DNA from: Valencia hispanica | Taxonomy: Eukaryota; Chordata; Actinopteri; Cyprinodontiformes; Valenciidae | Length of the DNA stretch: 64,000 nt | Direction: 5' to 3' | Assembly: GCA_963556495.2 (NCBI GenBank) | Contig: OY747704.1 | Location: forward strand, 37,495,001 to 37,559,000 | Shown here: in pieces, positions 8,201 through 18,620 of the stretch | Numbering within the stretch: position 1 is the stretch's first letter | Layout of the letters: the number at the start of each line of letters is the position of its first letter | Translations under genes and position numbers: made by a program | Notes under the pieces: generated by a model | Database searches by the model: none | Seen by the model: only the letters and a program-made list of their open reading frames with translations | Told to the model about the DNA's origin: nothing

Positions 8201-11045
8201 GCCTTCATTGGTGACTGATCTTTTGAAACCTAAAAAAAGTCAATTTTTGCTGTTTTGGCTAAACGGTAAGAAAGAAATCCAGAAGAAGAAAAAAAATTCT
8301 GTCTCAAAGCAATTAGCAGACCCCACAACAGACCAGTTGCCCACTCAGCTCCAGTCTTTATCGGCCTGTTGAGTGTAATATGATCAGAGCATCACAGCCA
8401 GCCAAGAGCTCAGGGAATTACCCAGCATCACGCGGGTAGTCTACAAAGCTTTTGGCTCACAGTCGCTTGCAAGAAAGGCTGTCCTTCAAAAATGGTTTTC
8501 ATGCATTTTATTAGCCCAACAGATGACCAGTGAGGGAGAGAGCGCCAGGAGAGAGCTATGAAAAGCAAATGCCTGTTCCTGCTGGTAAAAATGTCCCCTC
8601 TGCTTCACATACACTGCTGGAGTGGTGAGATTTCACCATTTCAGCTCAGTTCCTCTCCACTAACAGGCAATAATGTCCCCCCAGAGCCAGTTACATACAG
8701 GAGCTTGTATTAGGTGCTGGACATTGCCTGGTTTCGACATTTAATGGATTTGTTCCCCAGGCAGAATTTACCTGCTCCATCCATCAGCAGGGCTGTAAAC
8801 GGCGGAAGTGTGCATTAAACGTTAATTTTCCTAGTTGTCGCCCCTGAATTCAGGTTTATTTGGTTTGGTAAAAGAAGACAGTTCCTCAGTGAGCAATCTC
8901 ACTTTTCCAGCCATGCAAAGTGGTTTTTTTTTTTCATTTTATACAGATTTGCATGAACATAGTGAAAAATGTTTGTACATGACCTCTTTCCATGACTGAA
9001 AACAAACAAATCAATGCTTCATCTTTCCAACACTGAAAGTGAACAAGGTTTGTGTCAAATACTGCTGTTTGTGTCAAATAAGGGGCTTCAGAGTTCAAGC
9101 CTCAGCTGTGGACTCTGTGTTTTTAGTACATCAACCCACAGTTTATTGATCAAATGTAGTCAGGTTTAAGAGATGATAAAAGCCTCTTAGTATCAAGAAA
9201 ATTATGAACAACCACTTGACTTGGAACACTTCAAATGTCAACCTGGATCAAAATAATGATGTAACATCTGGCAAAAAAAAATACGTGGATGACATGTGCT
9301 ATTTCTAGGTCAGGCATGTGTCAATCAAGGTGGCAGCGCTCCATTTAAAATAAACACTCAAAAATGTAACGGACCATACAGAAAATCCGCAAGCCCACCA
9401 GTAACTCAGTGTTTTTTCAGTAAAAGCAAAAAAGCCCCTACTGATGGAAGAGCCAAATATATATGCAGATTGATAACACCGACATCAAAGACTTGAGTCA
9501 AGTTAGTAGAAGAAAAGCAGGTAAAGCTTTTCAATGGCTGTTTTTCTGTTGAAATCAATATCAAGCGGTAGAACAGAACCCAATGTGCAGTAAGCGAGGA
9601 AAAAACAACAGCAGCATCTCTTGCCAGCATACACAGCCATTCAGAGAAGTAAGAGCTCCAGTGGACACAGTACTGGCGGATTATCTCACACTTTGATGTA
9701 GTGGATGTTGACTAATATTTACAATATCAGGAGATTTTACCATCTTACCTTTGAGGTAATTTTGTTTAAAACTAAAAAAAAGAACAATACAACAACTAAA
9801 TTAAAGAGATGTACAGTGATTATCAGAACAAGAGATACACGTTTTTATTCCAGAAAATAAAAGCAGCACATGCACTTGGTATGTGTTGTGTGTATCATTT
9901 CTAAATGTGAGTCACATGTGCACAATAGTTGCTGACTCTTCTGTAATGCTAGCCCCTTTCACTTTCTGCACTGCCCTTCACAGCTTTGTAAGACTTTTCA
10001 CTATAAAAAGGACCCAAGCCTGAAGGGACTACAGCTCGCTGATCCACAAATCTATCATGTATCTCAGAGATTACATGCAGCTCAAACTGATCTTTAGGTA
10101 TATTAAAGTACAAAAGCACAAACGTCAGAGTCTACGCTCTGTTTATATCGTTTCAGTGAGATTTTCAGTGAGAAACTGTGTGTTACATGTATATGAGTCA
10201 GGCCATTCTATATGCACAATGTAATTTCTAATGAGACTAGGTATAATCAGTAATCTCCCAAACGGATTCAATTTCTATCAATAATTTAGTATCAGTTGGG
10301 AAAACTTCAGTCATGGATCAAAGGAAACAATATATGTTACACGTGCACGAGAAAGGTACCAGGCCTGAAATTATTTGTAGAATTACCAAATGACAAAAAT
10401 GTTTAAATCTTTTTACTTGATCGTCTAATTCACATGATGAGATGCTCTTGAATCCAGGGGGACAGTTATTGTGCTTGCAAAACATGCTTCCATCTACATT
10501 AAGAGAGCTAATAGAAGACAGGGGATTCTGCCACAAATATGGGGCTGTAATAAACTCCACATTATGCCGAATTAGCCAAAGCACAACAGCAACACGTGAA
10601 CTACAATTCCGCAGACTGATGCATTTCTGATTGTTGGAATGTTGTTTTCCGAGGAGAAAGACGATCTTACTGCTACAGCAAAAAAAGAGGTGCAGCGTCC
10701 TGAATCATTATGCATAAATTGGAGTACAGGCGTGAGTTAGACAAATTTCACATGAGGACCTGTAACATTGTTCCCCTCAGATTGAACAGTTCAGTGGCTC
10801 CGAGCATTTGAATGAGGCTGATTTTTCACAATATCCAAGAGGAAATGGTGACTGCTAGGAATGCTGACACCTTCTCATAAAGAAATCACAAGTTTTTTTT
10901 CTCCATGTCCATTTTAGAATATCTATCTGTGAGGAGCCATCTCCCTCCAAACTGATTTGGCGTTAAAGAGATATTTCCAAAAGAGCCGTTTTAAATTATC
11001 AACATACAAGTTGCTGCACTCAGACACAACAAACTGAAAGTGTTT
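5235..11045. other. Non-coding intron/flank
   Basis: About 5.8 kb without a convincing gene. The short ORFs in it have no recognisable domain. A scrap of SINE tail (ATCCATCCATCC followed by TTTTCTAGCT) is at 5878-5915. The stretch 8290-8800 is compositionally complex and free of recognisable repeat, so a conserved regulatory element is possible but unproven. Confidence 0.45.
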
Positions 11046-11064
11046 GGGGGGGGGGGGGGGGGGG
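11046..11064 (+). repeat. Poly-G tract (19 G)
   Basis: An uninterrupted run of 19 guanines. It is prone to slippage and G-quadruplex formation and may be miscounted in the assembly. Confidence 0.9.
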
Positions 11065-11924
11065 TTCTCCCCACATACCTGTCAGAGACAACAGTAACAC
11101 TTGACATTTACCAAAACTTATTGATAGAAGACTTGCTGACAAATCATCTTTGGAAAAAGGCATACAAGCCTACGGTGACTGACCAGGGGATATGAATGCA
11201 CAGTTCTCATGGTGAAAAGGGGGCTGCACAAAAGGTTTAAGACGAAAGGTTGGCTACACCTGGAGTAGCACAGTATTATTCAAATAATTAGATAAAATAA
11301 TAATAAAACCATTATGCAATAGAATAGATGTTAAACTTGACCGCTGCCCTAATTGGTACTTAGTGTAAGATCAGCTGTGGGAAATCGATTGAAAGTTAAT
11401 AAACGCTTCGAATTAAATCAGTTGAAAATGCCATTTCTTTTTTTAATTGTGCATTGTCTATTTTTGCTTACATTGCTCATTCTGATAGTTTAAGGAAAAC
11501 ACTTTTCTTGCTTTTCTTTTACACAGTTTGATATAATAAACAAGTTTATCCTGTCATCTCACATCATCTGTGCTTGCTGTAGATCTACTGTTGTCTCATC
11601 ATTTTCTAAATTACATGTGCAGTTCTGACAAGCATAAAGCTGTCAGTGTTACTTTGTTGGTCTAACATTAACATGATTAAAGCAATTCCAAGAAGCTGCA
11701 GCCTCACTCCTGTGAAACATGCGGATTACATTCTAATTTTTATTCATAACAGCAGCAATCTTTTACTGTATTCTTTTAGAGTTGTATGTAACAGACCACA
11801 AAAAAATAGTAAAACATAACTGTAAAGTGGAAGAATACAGATGCATGCTGTATCTGAATACATACATACATGTTGTATTTAGCGCTCAATACTTTTACAC
11901 TACATGGTAGTGTAAAAAATCTGT

Positions 11925-12075
11925 AAAATTTCAAAATAAAAGACGTGCAGATTTCCGATTGCTTAACTACAAAAAGAAAAAACATCATTACCTGTGACAC
12001 CAGGGTTGAAGCTAGTCAGTCTGTGGGACTAATTTGTTGGTTTTTATCATGGACAATGAGAATTTAATCCTTGAT
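11925..12075 (+). repeat. Dispersed repeat, copy 1 (unknown family)
   Basis: Closely matches 27745-27912 in the same orientation. Shared words include AAATTTCAAAATAAAAGA, GTGCAGATTTCCGATTGC, CATTACCTG and ACAATGAGAA. I cannot assign a family. Confidence 0.75.
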
Positions 12076-12228
12076 ATGCAGAATCACCCAGTTTATATGA
12101 TACTAGTGATCATTTGTACAAGGACAACATAAAAAAACAGAAGACATGGACAGAAACATCTGCGGTTTTGGGAGTGGATGGTGAGTTTATGATACTTATT
12201 AAAATAGAATAAAAAATTTTCCCCTGCA

Positions 12229-12810
12229 TACTACCATGAGAAGTCGCCTTTGTAGTTTGCTAAAAGCAATCTAGGGATTCATCAAACACGTAGAAGGAGG
12301 AACTCAGGTTAGATGAGAACAAAATGTACGTTTTTGGCCCACCTACAAAGTGGTGTGTGTTCAGAAAAAGTAAGGCTGTACATCCAGCTGAATGATTACC
12401 CCCCATCATGAAAGTTGATAGTGGTGGCATCATGGTAGGGATGCTTTTCTTCAGCAGGGAAAGGGAGGCTGGTTGGAGTTGATGGGGAGATGGATGGAGC
12501 TAAAAGCGTGACAAGAGTGGAAGAAAATCTGTTGGAGGCTCCAAAATATTTGAGACTGGGTCAAAGGTTCCCTTAAAAAGGACAAAAACCCTGAACTATA
12601 ACTCGGAGCTACAATAGAAGAGCTTTGATCAGATTTTACCCATGCATAAGAATGGTTTAGAACAAAGTCTAATTGAGAATCTATGGCAATACTTGAAAAT
12701 AACTGTTTACAGATGCTATTTATTCATCTGATTGGGTTGATGTAAAAAAAAAAAAAATTCTGTGCATCTGAAAAGCAGATTGAGATATACCTCAAAAAAC
12801 ATGCAGCTGT
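12229..12810 (+). pseudogene. Tc1-like transposase remnant (family with CACCCCTTGAAC ends)
   Basis: The sequence follows a common fish Tc1 transposase in order: a segment matching the AGATGAGACCAAA (WSDETK) region, a GGTGGCATCATGG...GGATGCTTTTCTTCAGCAGG segment, a degenerate second-Asp region and AATTGAGAATCTATGGC for IENLW. Many stops and indels. The 5' part is absent, and at the 3' side the copy is interrupted by the repeat at 12823-13195. Confidence 0.8.
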
Positions 12811-12822
12811 GAATGCAGTAAA

Positions 12823-13195
12823 TCTAATTCAATTCAGTTTATTTATATAGCGTCAATTCACAACAAATGTCCTCTCAAAGCACTTTACAAGAAAAGCCAT
12901 CTCAAAACAATCATACAAACATTCCAATTAGTTTAAAGTTTGAGTTTCCTATGTAAGGAATCCCAGCAGATTGCATCGAGTCATTGACTTGAGGTCGCGT
13001 CCCGTTGATGCAGACTTCCAACCACAGCAATCTCTCATACAGAGCAAGCATGTAGCAACAGTGGAGAGGAAAAACTCCCCTTTAACAGGAAGAAACCTCC
13101 AGCAGAACCAGGCTCAGTAGGAGCGGCCATCTGCCACGACCGTCTGGGGGTTCGAGAAGACAGAGCAGAGACAGAAAGAACAGAGGATCTGATAT
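12823..13195 (-). repeat. Teleost interspersed repeat (LINE 3'-end type)
   Basis: Contains the widespread teleost segments CAGTTTATTTATATAGCG, CAATTCACAACAAATGTC, AGGAAGAAACCTCCAGCAG and AACCAGGCTCAGTAGG. The TTGAATTGAATT-like tail on the minus strand suggests the 3' end of a LINE. The assignment to an L2/Rex-like family is from memory and tentative. It interrupts a Tc1 remnant. Confidence 0.7.
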
Positions 13196-13219
13196 GTTGA
13201 TATGATATATGATCTGATA

Positions 13220-13430
13220 TGTACTTTCTATGTTAAAGAAAGTGAAAAGGTTAAAAGGTGGGTCTACAAGGTATTAACCCAGGGGGACAAAATACAAATG
13301 ATCACCACAGATTTTTTATTTTATTATAAAGCATTCTCAAAATCATGTATCATTTTTGTTCCACTTCACAAGTATGCACCCCTTTGTTTTGGCTCATTGT
13401 TATGGGACAAAACTTGAGACGTTTACACTC
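13220..13430 (+). mobile_element. Right part of the interrupted Tc1 remnant
   Basis: After the inserted repeat the Tc1 copy resumes with the 3' terminal region (ACAAAATACAAATGATCACC, then GTTCCACTTCACAAGTATGC and a TTTGGCTCATTGT-like terminal segment). It pairs with 12229-12810 as one older element. Confidence 0.65.
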
Positions 13431-14029
13431 CTGTTAGGAAGAGTTGGCTTTTTGATCTGAGAAAATCTTTTGTGAAAGAGCTGGCTTGAGCGCCGACTCT
13501 GGTTAAGAAGTGGAACGTGTTTGCTGGAAAAGAACTCGACAGAAGCAGAAATAAAAACTCTGACAAGAAGCAGAAATAAAGCACCATAATATTTAGCCTG
13601 TTTATCTAAAATGCTTTAGCTCTGTGGCAGGAAACCTCAAAAACGGATAAAATAACTCCTCAGCTCATTAACCTACATGTTTGATGATCTCAACTAATGG
13701 GCAGTTTATGACTTCAATGTGTTCATTAGACCGTTTGAACTTGCTTTACTCCTAGAAGTGCCGGCATACAATGTATCTGTACGTAGTGCTGCAGAAGCCC
13801 ATGGACTACGTCTGCGATTAAGGCAGTGACTACAGATATTTATAGCTTCGTACCCAATAGCAGTCCCTGCCTCGCTCATGAACACCCTAGGGATCTAATG
13901 ACATAGCCAAGGGTTATTCTTCGTACTGGTTAAAAGCTTCACTCTGCAAATGCCATTCAGAGTAGGAGAACGGTCTGAAGAAGAGGGAAAAAAAAAGAAA
14001 TTTCACAGGATGATGTACGCAGTGCAGAC
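13431..14029. other. Non-coding, nothing recognised
   Basis: About 600 bp with no coding frame, repeat or RNA gene I can support. Confidence 0.4.
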
Positions 14030-14702
14030 TCAGAGGGCACTGGTATGGCTTCTAATCACATGTGAAGGGGCAAACATACCCAAATACAGAAGTTTATTCA
14101 TCACCTCTTCTCTCTTTAGATGCTTGCAGCCTTTTTGTTGTGATGTTTTCGTTCCTACCAACCGAACCACTCCATCTTGAGCTGTGACTGGACACAAAGC
14201 AAAGAAACCATAATCTTCCTCTTCACTGACATCTCCAAAGATAATGAAACCCCCCTGCAGCTTCTCTATGGAAGGGGCAGGCAAGTAGCATGAGAGGGAT
14301 GGGAGGGATGCCACCTCCATATCAAACGAAGATCCAGATTTTGAACTGAGCTCTCACAGGAAGCCTGGAGCAGAACCCTGACCATACCACGACGGTGACG
14401 TTTTTTCTTTGACCTCAGGTCTGCCGATCTCTGCATCAAACCAGCTACTTCACTGGCAACAACACCAGTACCTTCCAGACAAAATTTAACTGTCTCTCCC
14501 TATAGGTTAGACAAACATCAACAGTATGTATTAACCAAGTAGTCGGCACTTCTCATTAGCTTTCTACCAGGGTGCAGCCTCAAAAGTTGTTTGTATCTGT
14601 TCGCTGTAATCAGCGTAAAGGTCTTGTTAGGATGACTTGAAGCTACAACTCGATTGCAGAGCTTTTCATCTGAAGATATGTGACCTTCTGCTGTCTTTTT
14701 AA
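14030..14702 (-). pseudogene. Unrecognised protein-like remnant, at least three frame blocks
   Basis: Three adjoining minus-strand blocks have protein-like composition but lie in different frames. 14700-14530 reads ...DEKLCNRVVASSHPNKTF... and RYKQLLRLHPGRKLMRSADY then stops. 14500-14330 reads GETVKFCLEGTGVVASEVAG and then a basic SKKKRHRR. 14320-14030 reads MEVASLPSLSCYLPAPSIEK, FIIFGDVSEEEDYGFFALCP and so on to a stop. Spacing between blocks is too short for introns (about 36 bp at the first junction), so frameshift decay is more likely than splicing. I do not recognise the protein. It could be a processed pseudogene or an unfamiliar transposon ORF. Confidence 0.4.
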
Positions 14703-17098
14703 ATGGAAGAGTCGATCAGAAATTGGGTATTAATGTAAACAACACATGCATCACACACCAGAAGAAACGGGCCTCCTTTCTTTTCCTAGACGCTAGAGTT
14801 GCTGTATGTTTACAGTGTTGTTTTGTTTTTAAAGGCCCAAGGGCTACCTCATTTGTTAGGGTGAAATTTAAACATAATTTTTGTTTCATTTTAACACTTA
14901 CACTCACTGGCCAATTTTTTTGTTTAGAAAAGAATTATCCAATAATGTTGCAGTAATTTGATTGAATTAGGCCTGATGAAGACGTCTCGCTAAATGATCA
15001 AAAAAGGGCAGAAAGAGAGCTCTAAGGACCTTAAACATGGTTGGTACAGACAGGCTGGTTTGAGTCTGCAGATCGGCTGTGAATTTTATCAACAACTATT
15101 TCCAGGGTTTACAGAGAAAAGCCTGAAAAAGACAAAATATCTAATGAGCATCCACTATGTGGACAAACAATGCCCTGTTGATGTCGTAATGAGCAGTTTT
15201 AGATGATAGAGAGGCAAATAAACCCTGTTCCAACCAAGGTACGCAAAACATAATCTCCAAACGGTCTTCATGTAAAACTTGGAGACAGTTTGGCTACAGT
15301 TGAGAAGATCATAAAGGTTGTCACTCTTGTCAGCTTAGAACAAGGAACTGAAACAACAATTTACACGGACACTAAAAGCGGACAATAATTCTCCTGATCC
15401 AATGAGTCTTTAGCAGCAGCATTCAGAGGGTAGGAATTCATACAACAGGTCCATTCTACACACATTCACATTCTCCAACACCCCATAAACTCTACTTATG
15501 CCACACACACATACATGTATAGCCACAAACACACATTATTTCTCCCCTCTTTCCCGTTACTGCCAGCTGCAATATTTTCCTTCTTACCGCAGCTGTTTGA
15601 TTGTCTTCTCCTGATTTTTATGCTTGTTCTATGTTGTTTACTTATGTATTCGTGTGTTTCTATGTATTTGCACTTTTTCTTTAAAGGTCTTTTGGCTGGT
15701 AAATGAAAACTGGCTCTCTAAAGTTTTACCTGATAAAGTCAAGCTTCCTTTAGGCAGTTCTGGATCTGCCTGAAGAGCTGGAACAAAAGTCAATAAAATC
15801 AGAACTTATGAAAGAATAACACCCAACTAATGCACATACATAAACAATTAATCAAATGCCTGAACGATCTGGTACATGGGGGCCCAAGGTTTGAATTTAG
15901 CCTGGTGTTAATACATATGCTGAAGAGCTATGTATGCCTGCTACGCAATTAGCCACCTGTGTGACATCTGATTTGTTTGGGTTAATCTAATTGTAGCCTA
16001 ATTTACCCCCTGAAGCAAATGTGAGTGTTTCTTCACTCTTCCACAGCACAGCCGAACTGCATGAGTACCCTTATTTTATAAATAGCTGAATCAATTTTAA
16101 GATCACATGGGTGTTTTTAGTTCAGCACACCAATTTGTGCTTCCACCTCGTGTCCTAGGAGTCCACTCTCTCTTTGTAAGTGTTCTGCCTCTGTGACAGC
16201 GAATGTTCTGTCTGACAGGCAGAGAAGTCAGCGACACGCTTCCCATAGCTGACTTCCAAGGCGACTGGACCCGCAGGCGAGCATCACTCATCCAAACCTG
16301 CATTTATGGAAGAAAGAGCAACGGGAGGAAACGGCGAGCCATCTGACACAAACTTCCATCAGCAGTGTTCACTTAAGCCAATGAGCTTGAGGTGACCTTC
16401 TCGAATTTCATTACATTTGGTTGTTTTTGTTTTTTGTTTTGCCTATCTCCTCTCTCTCCCACTCTTCCTTCTTTCCCAGAACAAGTGAGTAATTAGAGCA
16501 GAAAGAATTTCCCACGCACACCCTGGCTGTCTTTTGTGTCAGCCTGTATATGCAGACGGTTTCACTATAACAGCTGCAGCTGCAAGCGAAGACCCAGCAT
16601 GTTATAGGTGTGCTGCTCTAATCCATACCGTCGTGGATAGTCAGTCTGCCCTCTCAGGAGGGGTTGTGGTCATTTTGTAATTAAGGAAGCAATAATACTT
16701 CTCTTTATAGCGTATAGTGGCACCCAGGGGAGTAACTAACATTTGCCAACGTAGATACTAAAACTAAATAGGATCAATGCCACAACACATTTAAACACCA
16801 TCATTGCCACACAGAGGTGTCAGTATGTGAAAGGTTCAGGTGCCAGCACATTTTAATCTTTTCTCTGACCTTTTTCTTTTCAAAGAGAGACAATTACTCT
16901 GACTAATCTTTGTCACTGCAGAGGAAAAAGTAATTGAGATGCAGCAATAAATGGCCCAAAAATAAGAATTGTTTAAATGCTCCTTCATCGGCTCTAATTT
17001 GTGAGCAGTAATTTAATTTATGAAAAATCAGACTATAATAAATTCACTAAAACTAGAACTCCCATTATTTTCAAAATAAATATTAGATGATGGTTAGG
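14703..17098. other. Non-coding intron
   Basis: No supported gene. The short ORFs lack domains. A CA-rich stretch lies around 15500-15540. Confidence 0.4.
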
Positions 17099-17765
17099 GA
17101 TAGAGATGCACCGATCAGGCTTGTTTTGCCCAATACGAATTTCTGGGGTTTCTTAAGGTCTCGTCTGCTGGTTCCCATTTTGACAGATTCAAATTTTTTT
17201 TCTAAGAACTAACACATCAAAGAGGGGAAAAATGCTGTAGGTCCTTTCATGATTAAAAAGTTTGACTTTAAAGGATTAGCTCATTTGTTTTTTGATAATT
17301 AATAGAGTCAAGAAAATGCATTAAGGTACATGCTGTTGGTTGATGGGTTTATGGACCAAAAATGGTAATAAATCTTAAGTTTTTATTATTTTATTTTTTT
17401 TGATTGGGGGCACACACACATTTTTCAGTATCTTGCTGCATCTCTTTTATCTGAATTTTACTGCAATCACAAAAAGGGTATCTGATCCATTAAAAAAAAA
17501 TGATAAAATAGTTTAGAATGGATGGGATATTGCTTCTCTATACTTTGATGCAATAACGGATTATCTTATACCTTCATTTTATGTTGAAATAAGGACTACA
17601 AGTATAAAAGAATCTGGAGTACCTTGAATTCCCTTTTACGTGTTATAGTCTTTAGGGGGAAAAAAAATCTAAAATCAGCCAAAATTGGAATCCTTATTTG
17701 CAATTTCTACAAAAAACCCTCAAACATCGGACATAAGTATCGGTCAGTGATCAGTGCAAAATTCA
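17099..17765 (+). mobile_element. hAT-like MITE, degenerate
   Basis: The left side reads GAGATGCACCGATCAGGC, resembling the AGGGATGCACCGAT ends of common fish hAT elements. The right side (CGGTCAGTGATCAGTGCA near 17740) is a decayed inverted counterpart. No transposase between. An 8-bp target duplication is not clear. Confidence 0.45.
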
Positions 17766-18299
17766 GAACGATTATCTTGTTCAGGACTTTGAATCTATAA
17801 AGAAGAAAAAAAAGATAAAATACATCTACATACAATTTTGATATAATTCTTGAATTAATTAAATGTTTGTTTTCTTATTATAATCCAAGCTGACACGTCT
17901 TGCCTGGCCTAAGTCAAACAGCTAACTATGAGCATTTAGAAGCTTCAAAAGGAAAATAAGCTTAATTAATAACCAATTAAAGCGGTTTCCGCTTGATAAT
18001 ACTACAATAATTTCTTATTTTTGTATTATTCCTTTTGCTATTGACTGCAGTGCATGTGACATTTACTAGTTTAACCTTTGTCCCCTGCGTCATCGAAGCT
18101 TTCTAAATATTTTTGCCTGGTGTTTCAAAAAGTCCTGTAAAACTAAGGTTGCGTAAAAAGAAAGAAAAAAAGCCTAATCTAACCCACTAAAAGTTGCGAC
18201 TAAATACAAGCGCATCATTTTAGGTCCACAACGCCCATCTTCACCACCACAGATTAAAGAGAACCAAGCTGAGGAAGCGCTGGTTCCTCTTTTGTTGTT

Positions 18300-18620
18300 G
18301 TTGCTCCTTACCGTCGAAGACCTTGAAAGGACGACGGCCACGACATCCTGGATTTCTTCAGCCCGGGTCGGTGCCCCGTGTCCACGGCGTAAGTCCGGTC
18401 CATGTTCCTCGCGCTGAGGTACCGCTCGGTGTCCGAAAAGCCTCTTTGTCTCACGCGGTCGTTCTTGCGCACTCCCAGCGCGTGGCGGAGCGGAGAGAGC
18501 GACGCCTGGTTCTGCTGCCTCCACAGATGTTTGGGCGCCTTTGCACTCACGCCTGCTCCGCCGGCGGCCACCAAAGGAGCCGTCCCGCAGGCAGGTTCCA
18601 TCCTCCCTGACGTTTTAAAT
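18300..18620 (-). promoter_or_regulatory. pde4d: CpG-dense island over the PDE4D4-type exon
   Basis: In an AT-rich window this stretch is sharply GC-rich with many CpGs (for example CGAAGACC, GGACGACGGCC, CGCGCTGAGG, CACGCGGTCG, CCGGCGGCC). Such islands mark alternative promoters. A TGACG half cAMP-response element lies at 18608-18612, just upstream of the start codon on the minus strand. A single half-site is weak evidence for cAMP control. Confidence 0.5.
18312..18601 (-). CDS. pde4d: PDE4D4-type isoform-specific first coding exon
   Basis: PDE4D hydrolyses cAMP to 5'-AMP; its alternative N-termini direct isoforms to different partners and sites. The ATG at 18601-18599 begins [11 protein letters not shown] and 96 codons plus two bases follow. 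Landmarks recalled from mammalian PDE4D4 appear in order: KAPKHLWR near residue 21, [14 protein letters not shown] near 50, [28 protein letters not shown] and GLRR at the end. The donor GTAAGG (18311-18306) interrupts the last Arg codon after two bases, the phase needed to enter the shared PDE4 exon starting FDVDNG. The shared exons (UCR1, UCR2, catalytic domain) lie outside the window. The proline- and histidine-rich stretch of mammalian PDE4D4 is missing. PDE4A shares HLWR and RMSWPSSF but matches less well elsewhere. Confidence 0.9.

Noticed and set aside
18174..18524. Second minus-strand ORF and two plus-strand ORFs over the PDE4D4-type exon
   Set aside because: They owe their length to high GC and few stops. 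Only the 18312-18601 frame matches PDE4D4 landmarks and meets the splice donor in phase.
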